64,000 nucleotides of DNA from Oxyruncus cristatus (taxonomy: Eukaryota; Chordata; Aves; Passeriformes; Cotingidae). A program made the translations under genes and the position numbers. This document shows, piece by piece, positions 12,640 to 26,570 of this stretch. The stretch lies in the NCBI GenBank assembly GCA_013399855.1, contig VXAY01002873.1, forward strand, positions 881,643 through 945,642, in the 5' to 3' direction. Numbering within the stretch: the stretch's first letter is position 1; each line of letters begins with the position of its first letter. The notes under the pieces were generated by a model. That model did not search any database. It was not told the DNA's origin and saw only the letters and a list, made by a program, of their open reading frames with translations.

Positions 12640-13245
12640 CCTGACGGATGGAAGGAGCCCAGCAGTGACAATAATTGCAGTAATCAAAGTAGATCACATC
12701 TTGCCACTTGCCCGCATGGCATTTTTCTCGCTGTACATGAGAGCGGAGATGGATTGTCTGGTTGTGGTTCAGGACGCCGATTCCAAAGATTTTGCAAGAG
12801 GATTAGTTACACATTTCAGCTCTCACTGCTGGAAAAGGAAATCGTATGGGAGAGAGGAATTCATGGATTTTTTGTAAGATTTTGAAGGATGCTGTGGAGA
12901 GCAAAAGTCAGCGCAGAAGTGGCCCCCGTGTACATCAAATTGTTAATATCCTTAAATGAGCACTTGCGCTTTGAAGTACAATAAGAAAATAGAGATTTTT
13001 ATCTCGATGAAGCAGGAAGATAATTGCACTCAGAGGCTTTAATCAGCACGCTTCAGATTTAAGCAGATGGATACAGAGGGCAAATCTGTGAAGGATGAAT
13101 TATTTATTTTGGGCACACTGAAAGTTCGTCTCTTAAAGGTCACCAAACTTTCAACTGAGTTGACAAAGTCTACTGCTTCTGTGAATGAGATTAATCTTCT
13201 CATTAGTGAGAGGCAACATTTTCTTTTGAACTTGATATGCCTGGT
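12640..13245. promoter_or_regulatory. Candidate conserved non-coding element (speculative)
   Basis: A long repeat-free stretch with AT-rich motifs such as 'CAATAATTGCAGTAATCAAA' and 'TTGTTAATATCC'. It ends in poly(A) at about 13252. Open frames exist (for example 12577-12885) but have no recognisable protein features. The texture resembles intronic enhancer DNA; this is an impression, not a measurement. Confidence 0.22.
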
Positions 13246-16200
13246 GGGGAACAAAAAAAAAAAAAAAATAACCACAGAACAAAATCATTTATGGAAAAGT
13301 ACAGCTGAAGAGCATCTGTTTGTCTTACAGCAGTGGTTCTGCCCAGTTGCTCAAAAAAAAAAAAAATTAAACTGGAAACCTTAGAGCAGAATAATACGTT
13401 CTGTCCAGTAGGCACAAATATTTGACATATCTATCATTCTTAATAAGATTATAAAATTAAAAGCCTCCCCAATCAAGCAGCATTTATCAATTAGTGTGAT
13501 GTGCCTGTAGTGGCTGTGGGACTTGGGTGTCAAAGGCACTAAAAGAGTCATTTACACCCTGTACCAGAAATCAGCAGTGAAGAAAGAAGAAAGAAATGCC
13601 ATTGTTCATAATTGACTTCACTGCTCGCATGGGTGAGCTTAAACACAGGCAGGAATGGCTTAAAACTGTTTACAATACTTTGCATTTCAATCAGACATGG
13701 GTCAAAACCAGGCCCCCAGCTTGAATTTATCCATCTGGATCCTGATCAGTGGGGCTAAATTTGTATTTCTGAGGTTTATGTTGCATTTCAGACAACCCAG
13801 GATGGTTGTCTGCAGAGGGCTGGGACCCCGGCGACACTGCCAGCCCCCCCAGTTGGGATTTCCAGGGGAATTTCAGGAGTGAACTCAATGCATGTTTACG
13901 TACCAAAGGGGTTTTTAGGCAAAGGCAACTTGGACTCTTCCCCGTCAGCTCAGGGAATCAATGGGAGAGCTAAAGAGAGAAACCGAATTATTGATGGAGT
14001 TACATGATAAGAGGAAGGCTGGTGCACAATTAAAATACTGTGCAGTTCACTGGAAGAGGTCTCCAATGGGCTCACTGTCATATGGGACCACAGACAGGAA
14101 CACAATGTATGTGAACATTAAAACTCAGAGATCTGTGCAGGATAGGAAGAAAAAAGCCTGAGATCCTGCCAATTCCTCAGATGACACACTGAGCTAATGA
14201 CACAGACTTGAGCTGATTTTTACCCCTGGAGTGGGGCCAGCATAAAAGTAATGGTTGTTTTTGTGGCTTAAATAAGAGCACAGAGTCTTCATTGTGCTCA
14301 GCAAGCACAAACATTTTAACAAATGATACCTTCTTTTTAATTGCAGGGCCCTCGGCCTTGCTACCTCGGAGCACAGCATACACATGTTTCAGTGTAAGCT
14401 CCTCTCTGCTCAGGAAAGCATTTCAAGATGCACAAAAGCCCTTTTTTTTTTTAATCAATCAGCAAGCAAGATGAAAGGCCACAACTATGAGCCAGGTTGC
14501 CTTTCATAAATAACTACTTTGTAAGAGTTTCTTGAATATAATTGCACAGAAAATGCTGTGGCAGTCTCAAAAACCTGCATCCAACCTAAGCTCTGCCATA
14601 CAGACAGCTTTGTCTGAAACCTGACCTCCTGAGAGGAATAGGTGATGGAATTTTTTTGGATTTAGACTTAAATGAAAAGCCCTTGGGCACCTCCTGTGCA
14701 ACAATATGGTTTGGACAGGGAAAAACCTCAGCAAAGCACAGAGTCAGGTTGGGCACCCCAGAGCCAGGCGGGGTGTCAGCCCAGCTCTGCTGCTGCTGTG
14801 GTGCTGCTCAGGCACCAACACAGGACTTACATACGCTCTGATGACTTAAACCAGCCTCAAAATGACAAAGCTGGGAGAGCTGAAGCATCATTTCCAATGG
14901 AAAACTGGTCAGAGAGTTGGATACTGAGCATCCTCCAGCGTGGAAATCCCCCAGCCCCGTGGCAGGGCAATCAGGCGGGGATCTCCCTCCCCCCTCGTCT
15001 GTCCCATGACTACCCATATTTATTTTCTTTATATAATTTATTTATATAATATTTTGCAAAAGGGCCATATTCCATTTATTTCATTGAATAATTCAGCTTA
15101 GTTAATAGTAGAAGATAATGAAATTCATTTCTGAATTATTTGCTGCTTGGGAACTCCATTTTAATAGATACTCAAGTACAAACATCCATTGTTTTAGGTT
15201 GTTGGATTTGGATTTTTTATCTCTTAATCAAACTTTAAAGTTATTGTGGTACCTTAAAAGCCAAATAAGATGCGTTCTTTATTTTGAAGTTCAATTTTAA
15301 ATATATAAATATAGCAAGTATGTTGTCAGAAAGAGTTACTGAGGCCTTTTGACCACAAGGTGACTGCTAATACAACTCCTTTTCTCTCAGCATAAGTACC
15401 TATTTGAACTGATGTTTATGAACAAATAAATGATAGATTTTGTGGTGAATCTTCCTTTAAAGAGAACAGTGCACTAGTGATTAAAAATATTTACTCCTTC
15501 CATAGCCTATAGAACATTTAATTATCACTGTAGATTTCTCTGTAAATTTATTTACACAGGTAGGTGAATGATTAGAAAATCTCAGGGTGAATTACTGTTC
15601 TCATTATGAAGATGTGTTTATGGGAAAGTGTCTGACCATGTTCAGCATGTGTTATTGTTAAGTATTTGGTGGGTTTTGGTAGTTAAACTGGGGGTATCAG
15701 TTCAAAATTGTATGAATCTGGCATCTTCCAGTGTCCTGCCCAGTACAAGAAGAGACCAAGAAGTCTCTGTATATTAAGTTCTGCATAGAATGTGTTGGAC
15801 AGATGTAAGTGATCAGTTGAGCAATCTAGATTTGCCCAGGTTAGTATATTTTTCAAGAATGACAAATACTACAGTAGCTCCTTGCCAGACTTAGAGGCCA
15901 TGGACAACCTGAAAATAATGGGCTACCTGACACTGTCTGTTGATCATGGATCAACTAATGTGCTCAGCAGAAGATAGCCTCTGTGACTGAGAGGAGGCAA
16001 TAGAAGATATGGTGCATGTCTTCAACTTTATACTCCCAGTGCAAAGAGGAATCAGGGAAATGCTGATGTCAGTGCTACTTTACAGAAGTACTTATCAATA
16101 TAGAGCAAAGTCGTTCCCAAAAATGGAAGAATAGAAACTGACTGTACTATGACGCCTTTCAAGGGCTTATAACAGCTGACCATTTAGTTGGTATCTCCAG

Positions 16201-17896
16201 CTGCTTCAAGAAAAAAGTGTTGTGTTAAACAATTACCACTGACAGGGAAGAGGTCTATTTACATGGAAAAGTTTTCAGAAATCAGTAATATTCTCCCCAG
16301 GGTTCACCTCTGTAGTGTTTGTTTGATTGTTTTACACCAAAAAAAGGTAGATAGATTTGTGGGCAATGTCAGAGCTTGTGGCTGGCAACTAGTGCCATTC
16401 TGGTGGATTTCTGAAAGGCCCAACAAACAGGGGTACACAGGGAACATAGACAAGCTGTGGGGTGTTGGAATTAGTTTCTGTCTCTTCCCTAGTATTCTTT
16501 CTCTGACACTTTGGACCCCTGTTTCACACTTATCCATCAGCCAGTGACACTGGATGTTTTACAGAAGGTCCTGTTCCCTGAATTATCTGGGAGGAAAACT
16601 CTGCTCACCCTCTGCATTTCTCCCCCAGAAAATTCAAAATGCATTTGGAAAGTGTCTGTGAAAGGTTTTAACTGCCTTGCTAAATCCTTGAGTGCTGCTT
16701 TTAAAGATTATCCATTATGTGGAGGAGGCTTCTCACAACGATCTGGGAACTTGAGACCTGAGCCTGCCTCAGCAGCTGGCTCTCCTTCCTGGCACAGCAG
16801 CAGGCTGTCACGGTGCTGCCGGCTGAGCACAGCTCACAGCCACCTCATCCCTCTGTGGGCAGGGGCACTCAGGACTCCACTGAAAAAACGTAGGGTTTTA
16901 CTAGAAAATGCTGATTAATCAAAATTGAGCTCTTTCATGGGAAAACATCTTCTTTGACAAACTTCCAAAGAAACAGAGGAAAGTTTGCACTGCAAGTATC
17001 CTCTTCTGTCAGTGTGCCTGATAACTGATAGGTGACCAAAACTCCTAAGACTTGCTTCTTCAGGGTATGGGGCTCCATCAGTCCCTCTGCTAGGACTGCT
17101 GGCTAGCCAACAATACAACAGTTGTGCTCCTGGGATAAATTTTATTAATTTTGTGACAGTATTCATTTTAAAAATCAGACTTCAACCGTGGGAAATAACA
17201 AAAACTCTGACCTTTCAACATGACATAAAAGAATTTCGAGCAGAAAAGGAATTCTAGTTTATGCTTTTTCTTTTCTTAGTAGGGAACTAACCTTTTCATA
17301 CTTCTTAGTCTCTACCAAAGGTTCAAAAATCCTGTGATACTGTTGTCTCACTTCTCTTTTCCTTGAGGCTAATGGTTAAGTAGATTTGTCAAAACTAGCT
17401 GTGTGTACTAGAGGCATATTTCTCAAATTCTACGTGAATTCTCAAAAAATGGTCTCCGCTTAAAATGTGGACTTCATTAATTTATTGCAGTTGACTGTAA
17501 GTCTATTATATTATCCTTTCAGCTGATTTCTATCCTCAGATTATATAGTTACAGATTATCATATGATATCTGATACAGTAAAATCAACTGCTTCCACTAT
17601 TCTGTGATCACATACAACCATGTTAAGAAATATGATGGACTGGTCAAAGGTGTAACTTTAGGTTTATCAGTATACAATATTGGTATTGTTCAGTGCTACC
17701 TCTGAAGAAAAGACAACTACACATAAATACTTCAATGGGGTAAATATACCTTAACACACATTATAATTTTCAGTACCTAAACGGTAAATTAATATTGAAT
17801 TACATTTTTATTATAAACTGAAAAGAGAATCACAAGAATCAAATTAATCGAATCACAAAACAGCATTTTTTTTCACTTTCTACCTATGTTTATTTT

Positions 17897-19210
17897 TCAA
17901 ATGTAATGCTGCAACTCATCTATTCTGTCCTGTAGTGTATTAGAAACAGGAAAAAAGTAAAAATCAAAGAGCTTCATCAAAATGACAAAGCCTAGTTTCC
18001 TTCTTTCTAGAGAAAGAAACTGCTCATACACAGATGAAAACATTATGGGACATGGATTTTGTTTGATTTCACCTTTATATCTAGTATGTATGTTAGGTAT
18101 AGAAACTGGATTGAAGGAGAGCTTTCGTAACCTGCTTGTCTGTACAGCAAATTTACTTGGCATATTTTTTGGAGTACCTTTTTTTCCAGTGTGGTGCATC
18201 TGTGAACATATTCTTGTTTCTTGTATGATATCCTTCAAAAATTCACTGGCTATGGATAGAACACCGCTCTTAAATCTTTCCTTCAGTGTTTGTGTAAACT
18301 CCAAAAGCATTTTTCTTTGCTTTGGATAGGACTCTATGCCCTTACTTCTTCTTAGTACTAGTATCAATAGCAGTGTTAGCTCAATATTGTTGTCATAGTT
18401 CATGCTGGTGATGCACTGTGCTTTACATTCACACTGAAAAAATAGCACCTTAACAGAATTTAAGGTACGAATAACTGTTATTTTGGTATGGGTGGGATTT
18501 CCGTGTCTACCACATCACCAGGCATCACTGGGACATAGCTTAGATGAGGGCCAAGGGCAAGTGACGGAGACCGAACATGGATCTGGAGTCAACAGCGTTG
18601 GCTGCATCACTTTCTCAGCTCTCTCCTTCAAGGTCGCCATATGGTGTCCTGTCAGGATCGTGTCAGGACTCCAGGAACTCAGTCCTGGAGGGATTGCACT
18701 CAGGGTCCTGGCAATGCCTGCACTCACCTTTGGTGATGGGAAGGGGAAAAGTCAGTGTTTTCACTCTTTGGGGCGTCTTGAAAAGTGATAACACTGGTGG
18801 TGTTCTTAGTACTGACTACTAAATTTCTCTATCCCACTGAAAAATATCTTTCTTTGAGTTTCGTTTAAAGGTAATTTTCCTACTGGATGCATCTTTGATA
18901 TCTGACTTTCTTAATCTTTCTGCTTATCTTTATGGGATGCATCATTCAGATAAGTCTTTTTAATGATTACAGGTTTGTTGAGTAACGCATTTTGGCATAT
19001 CCCAAATATTAACACAAATCTTGTAGTGATCTTTGAGTCTGAAAGAAAGCTCGGAAAGCAAGTGGTTAAAAAATTTTGTGGAAGTGATGCATGAACCAAT
19101 GAAGCTTGGAAGCCACTGAAGTGATGTTTGTTGGTATTTATCAAATATCACATGGAATTTGTGACTTAACTGCTTGTTGGCTATATCTGTGCTAGAGGAG
19201 TTCCCACCTG
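17897..19210 (-). pseudogene. Possible degraded protein-coding remnant, identity unknown
   Basis: On the minus strand a 183-codon open frame (18448 to 17897) and several shorter frames (18727-18515, 18900-18815, 19144-18911, 19270-19145) follow one another with shifts and stops between them. The pieces have protein-like composition, with charged and Lys-rich stretches such as 'KITFKRNSKKDIFQWDRE' and 'KMLLEFTQTLKERF'. Together they suggest an old retrocopy or transposon-derived gene broken by frameshifts. I could not assign a family. It ends about 50 bp before the first SULF1 exon, and no poly(A) tail is evident. Chance ORFs in AT-rich intron DNA are the main alternative. Confidence 0.35.
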
Positions 19211-19263
19211 CCTCTGATGCCTGTAATGCTGCACAACTTTTCAGATCCGTTCTTTTCCTCCAG

Positions 19264-19414
19264 CACTCCCAGCTATAACTATGCACCAAACATGGATAAA
19301 CACTGGATTATGCAGTACACGGGGCCCATGCTGCCTATCCACATGGAGTTTACAAATGTCTTGCAGCGCAAAAGACTTCAGACCCTGATGTCAGTTGACG
19401 ACTCTATGGAAAGA
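19264..19414 (+). CDS. SULF1: SULF1 exon: sulfatase domain ([14 protein letters not shown])
   Basis: The exon follows the acceptor 'TTCTTTTCCTCCAG' and ends at AGA|GTGAGT. It starts with the last base of a codon, then reads [17 protein letters not shown] and ends SVDDSMER in phase 0. This is the part of the catalytic domain in which the human protein reads nearly identically (Ile for Val and Val for Met at two positions). The apparent ORF extends upstream of the acceptor (from 19217), but that part is intron. The preceding exon is not seen. Confidence 0.97.
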
Positions 19415-20399
19415 GTGAGTTCAAGAAACTACTCTGAATACAATCTGATTAGTCAGTAACAAAATTACATTCATTCATTCATTCTTTACTTTCACGTACC
19501 ACATTCTAGGGAAAGTCATTGTTCTATGAAGAATTACTCCGCTTATCCCCAGCAGAAATGAATTCTGGTTCTCTGCAATACAATGCCAAGCTCCTCACTT
19601 TCTTTTTCAATTGCTGGGTTGATAAACTCATGACTTTTTTTAAAGGGAAAAGTCACTGGGCCTAATATAGAGCCTGGTGTTAACAGAAGATGCATCACCT
19701 GTGTGTACACATGCATAGACACAGGTGCACAGACGACAACTTCTATTCATTTCACATACTCCCTTCAAAGTTTGTCCTTCAGCTGAAATCTGGGAACTGG
19801 CAAATCACAGCAACTCAGGTGTCAGTCTGCTAGTGTTTGCAGAAGTTAGGCAATGCAGTGTACAGCTAATTATAGGTAACATGATACATGAACTATTAGG
19901 TGTACTTTGTATGACTTTTTGTTCCAAAATCAAGCACCATGACCAAAGATCTTCCCCTAGAGAGATTTCTTTAAACTTTAATAAAAATTTACAGCCTTTT
20001 CCCAAGCCCACAACTGTAAGGAATGAGAAAGCTGTAGACTAACACAGCAAATCAAATCTGAGTACCTTTTCCCGTAAAGCTGTAGCACTTTTTTTCACAA
20101 GCTCTGTTTGAGTACACAATGAGTTTTGGACATAGTAATGCAACTACGCCACTATTACCATATTTTTTCTATTCTAATTTTCTGGACCTGTTTAATTGGA
20201 CTTGTAAGTTGATGTTTTTAGCTGCACAGTAAAGACAAGATGTAAAAATGCCCATCCCCAAAACGTCTGTGTAAACAACCTCATTGATGCCATGTTTGGT
20301 CTTGTATTTTTAAGGGTTATAAATGATGGTTATACGTGATTATGCACAAAACATGTTTTGCGACACTTTACTCATAGTTCTTTCTGTGCTGTGTTGCAG
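19415..20399 (+). other. SULF1 intron (985 bp)
   Basis: Between a GTGAGT donor and a GTGTTGCAG acceptor. I see no repeat or ORF of note in it. Confidence 0.95.
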
Positions 20400-20575
20400 T
20401 TACACCAAATGCTTGCAGAGATGGGAGAACTGGAGAATACCTACATTATTTACACTGCTGACCATGGTTACCATATCGGGCAGTTTGGACTGGTCAAGGG
20501 GAAGTCAATGCCGTATGACTTTGATATTCGAGTTCCTTTCTTTATTCGTGGCCCAAGTGTAGAGCCGGGATCAGT
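20400..20575 (+). CDS. SULF1: SULF1 exon: sulfatase domain with DHGYHIG metal site
   Basis: The exon follows GTGTTGCAG and ends TCAGT|GTACGT (58 codons plus 2 nt). It encodes [19 protein letters not shown], then '[18 protein letters not shown]' and '[14 protein letters not shown]'. The Asp-His pair of DHGYHIG corresponds to the conserved calcium/substrate ligand position of sulfatases, and the Lys residues of the following VKGKS are also family-conserved. The first residues read LHQMLAEM, where human SULF1 and SULF2 have LYNMLVET, the only notable divergence in this exon. Confidence 0.97.
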
Positions 20576-21471
<896 letters not shown>

Positions 21472-21529
21472 TAACACTAGCAGTGCTATACATAGGTGCC
21501 AGCAGTAAATATTATTATTTTACTTTCAG

Positions 21530-21586
21530 GTTTCGAACAAACAAGAAGACCAAAATCTGGCGTGACACATTTCTGGTGGAAAGAGG
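21530..21586 (+). CDS. SULF1: SULF1 exon: FRTNKKTKIWRDTFLVERG
   Basis: A 57-nt exon between TACTTTCAG and GG|GTAATT, completing the Arg codon and reading FRTNKKTKIWRDTFLVERG. It corresponds to the end of the catalytic domain. Both splice sites are canonical and the phase fits both neighbours. The preceding intron is 260 bp. Confidence 0.97.
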
Positions 21587-22717
<1,131 letters not shown>

Positions 22718-25700
22718 TAAATGCAGTCTTCCAAGAACCATAGGGAAATATGTATTTTACACTACAGATCAAAGGAATTTGAAGAATACGGCATTTGAAA
22801 GATAACTGAAAGATCATTGTTGTGAATATCTTCAGAGCAAAGGAAAAAACAGCTACAAGTTGCTTTAAGCAGTGATCATATTTAAGGTGTTGAAGGACTG
22901 GCCCTTAGTTCACTGTCTCAGTGCAGGTCTTATGGTAGAATTCACATGCTCAAACATAATATGAAATGACTACTTTTTCATTGATTCAGTGTATTGCTAA
23001 ATATGCAAGATAATTCAGTGATAATTATGAGTAAGAGAAGCTTTTTGAGCAGTGAAAGCTTGTACTTCCTGGGCTAGTTCATAATTACTGAAGGGTAGTC
23101 CGAAGGTTACATATGATTTCGTTTGCTTGGGTGAACAACACACTTAGTAATGCTTTTTCATTTATTGAAACACCTTTAATAGAAGGGTCCCCTTGCTCAG
23201 AAATGCTCACTGTTTCAGGTCACTGTAAGGATTCAGGCAGTGATACCTGTACCCAAGCATTACTTTTTGTAGCCGTAATTACTTCAGTATAACGCTTGAC
23301 TCTGATACAAAGGCCTAATTGCCTGCCCATAAAACCAGCATGTACTGCACCCCCGACTACTACGCTTACACCTTAAGCTCTGTAGTGCATATACAGGGAG
23401 AAAGCTAAATTAAGAAATAGTGAGTCTCACTCCAAATTCTGTTCAATCCATTCTGAATTAATGCTATACCTCTGGTAACATATAAAGATGAATTTATTGG
23501 GTAGATATGTAAGGGATCTGTATGCTGTCTCATTGACACCACCTCCAACCATGCTGGCGCACATGCTGGGGGCCCCAGGCAGTGACTTGTGCCTGCCTTG
23601 CTGTCCTTCTGCTCCATCCCCATCCACGCACACCTCCCCAGAGAAGTGTGAGGTGATTTCTCCCAGGCAGGCACTTGCACTTTTCCCTCAGATGTTTGCT
23701 CAGACCACTGCAGCCAGCCATAGATGTGGCGCTGAAATGTCGGTAGGCTGTTTGGAAGGAGGGCATAAAGCCTTCACTGTGCTCTGCTCCCCTCCGCAGC
23801 CACCCGTGCCGCTTCGCCCAGAGCAGGTAGAGCTCTGCACAGCAAACTGGAGGGCTGAGAGAAATGCTCCGTCCCTACCTTCCCCCTTCTCACTCATTAG
23901 AGTGTTACAGTAAGTCTTGGTTAATCAGATTGGACTGGATTAGTATTTTGGCTGGCACATCCTTGATCAGGTCCTCTGTCACAGCTCTCACCTCACACAG
24001 GCTGCTTAAACGCAGCCACTTTTGAAGGGATATACACAATATACCAGTCTCACCCAAGGGCAAAGTTTTCAGAAGTTCAAGCACTGCCATTGTAAACAGA
24101 GGTTAAATTTGAAAATCTGAACATTTTATAAAAACTAAAGGAGATCAGTGAAGTCATTTAGACTGTTAGACGCTAAAATGTTTAGTTTTAAAGTACCAAA
24201 ATATTTTCTTTGCAATTATTCCTTATATTTATTACCTCTCATGCCAAAATCCAGGTTTGGAATAACTTCACTTATCCCCCATCTGAAGAGAAAAGGTAAA
24301 GTGTCCTGACCAGGTACCACACCTGAAGCAGTAGGAAACACTGCTCACAGCCCTGTTCTCACCCCAAAGCAGTGGCCATCCCATATTTGTGAATCCCATT
24401 TGATCAAAAGATGAAGGAAGAAGGGCTTGAGTAATCAAGGAGGTTATGAGAGCAATAGTGTTTGATAGCAGGTCTCTCATCTACAAATTCCCATCATGGT
24501 CTTTTAAATGCAGAAGGTATGTTGGCTCCACAGAGCCCAGCAGTCATCCCTCACAGCTGAATGAGGGACATGGCTGAACTGACTTCTTTAAGACCAATTT
24601 AAGACCTAGGCATTGGAGTATATAAACTAATTTTTTTTAAACACATAGATAACACTTGTCCCTGGTACTCCTAACATCCTGAAGGTTTTCTCCAGGTACG
24701 CTGAAGTTAAACGTGCCTACTGAAACCTTTCATCAGACAGAGCGCCACGAAGGGTGGTAGCGCATCCTCCGGGCTCATTCAAGCCCTGGTGCACAGACCC
24801 ACTCCTCCCACCCCATTTGCCCTCTCACCAGCCTTGGGAAGCAAGGGCAGTTTCTCTGTCAGGGGTGGATTACATGAGGTGCTCACAGGGAAGTCAACAT
24901 AGGACAGTAAGGGCGTGCAACACTGCAATGCCTCACTGAAACTCATGTTATTTCGATGTGAGAAATGTTCATTCCCAATGTCTGTGGGAATTTTTCCATG
25001 TAGAAAGGGTCTTCTAAACAATCAAAAGTTAGTAGGTGAAATAATTTAGCTTTAGTACAGGTGGGTTCCAATGTGCACTCGTGAGGTTCCTCCAGCAGAT
25101 TTGCCTTAGTCATTTTGCACCTCTTGGAAAAGAGAAAGAGGAAATATTGTTATGTGGGACTTAACTTTGTTTTATCTTTTGAGATTATTATATTCAATTT
25201 CAATTACATAGGTGCATATATAGGAAAAAAAATCTTCATTTTAATTACTATGGTTTATAATACTTCCTACGTTTACTCTAATCAATTGTAGTTAATGTCA
25301 GTTAAATTAAAATTGCCTTCACAGAATGAGTGCTTGCTGACAGAGTTTTAAATAATGAAATTACTGGTCTGTGGGAAGTTGCTGCTAAATGTCTGAAACT
25401 AAGAATAAGCATTTGGGGAATTAATACACCAGTATACTGTCTAGTACGTTTAGAATTTTTTCTTAACTTAAATTTACTTAAGTCAATATTTAGTTCATTT
25501 GAAATGGAGAACGCGAGGAAGTTGAACAAGAAAAAAATTAGTTTTTCCTGTATTAAAACAAGGTGTGATCCTGAGACCTGCTAGTTCCAAAATCTCCAAG
25601 GACGTGGTACTCAGGATAACAGCTTCAGCTTATTTTCTATTGAAAAAAAAAAAAAGAAAAAAAAGAACCTGGCATAATAAAGATAATTTTTTAATTAAAT

Positions 25701-26119
25701 TTTTCAATATCCAATGTCTATCTGAAAGCAGATAAATCTTAAAAATTGGGGGAAAGAAAAGAGAAAATGTGGAACATCTGTATCATATAAATATAAACTA
25801 CTTTCACCGTGGTTTTTTAGTGTATTTAAATTTTTTAGCACCATTGACAGATTGCAGCACTTTCAGTGTAGAGCACTGTCCCCTTGTTATTTTTTTCATA
25901 ATCCCCTTTATTGGAGGACAGTTTCCAAAAGTTCAATCACCTCCTTGAGAACACATCACAAAGGAGATGTGCGTTGGATATGTTCACATTTTGAGTTCTG
26001 TTCAGGCAGTCATTAGCTTGGGTCAGCAGTGAGCCCTTGCCAAGAAGAGGAGCACGCCTGCTGAGCTGCACTAGCAAGAGCACTGCTAACAGGTCATGGG
26101 AAGTGAGCACTTGCCTCTC

Positions 26120-26570
26120 CTTGGTGCCTGTGAGCTGCAGCTGGAGTGCTGCGTTCGGTTTGGGACCTCCATGAGCAGTGGGACTTTGGTAAGCTGGAGC
26201 AAGTCCAGTGGAGGACCCCTGAGATGGTGAGGAAGTGCTGGGGGGTGGGAATAGAAGGCAAAGGGGAAATCTAATTGTTTCCTTCAACTAACTGATGGCC
26301 AACTAGAGAGAAGACAGACCCAGGCACTTCTTGGAGGTGCACAGCAAAATGGTCATCAGCGAGAGACAAGTTGCAGCAAGGGGAAGCCGAACTAGATGCA
26401 TGTAAAAAAAGTGCTACCATAAACATAATTAAGAACCAAAGCCCAAAGAGGCTGTGAGAAGTCCATCCAGGGATACTTCCAAAACCTAATAATTTTGTTG
26501 CTACTTTGAGGAGAGGAGGATGAACCAAATGACCTCCAGATGTTCCTTCCAGCACACGCTTTCAATTTTT
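26120..26570 (+). mobile_element. CR1 LINE 3' fragment, sense
   Basis: Carries the CR1 segments 'TGGAGTGCTGCGTTCGGTTT', 'GGAGCAAGTCCAGTGGAGGA' and an end with 'GACCTCCAGATGTTCCTTCC'. It has a diverged middle and is a truncated fossil with no reverse transcriptase frame. Confidence 0.85.

Larger units (their letters stand above)
1..19263. other. No recognised exon; probable large SULF1 intron or upstream flank
   Basis: I find no exon homologous to a known protein here. The SULF1 exon that should precede the one at 19264 (encoding the 'HAAPHGPED' region of the sulfatase domain) was not found by eye. The first part (to about 15 kb) is richer in G+C and has CR1 fragments, homopolymer runs, a CpG-dense patch and repeat-poor AT-rich blocks. 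From about 15 kb on, the DNA is AT-rich. All ORFs in 1-17.8 kb are short, overlap on both strands and look like chance. Whether this is one long intron, or joins a different locus through a misassembly, cannot be decided from the sequence. Confidence 0.55.

Noticed and set aside
17982..18329. 115-codon plus-strand ORF opposite the minus-strand remnant
   Set aside because: The opposite strand has the longer and more protein-like frame; this one is hydrophobic low-complexity and probably its shadow.
23488..23913. 141-codon ORF in the large SULF1 intron
   Set aside because: Low-complexity Pro/Ser/Cys-rich translation, with comparable ORFs on the opposite strand over the same bases and no splice context.
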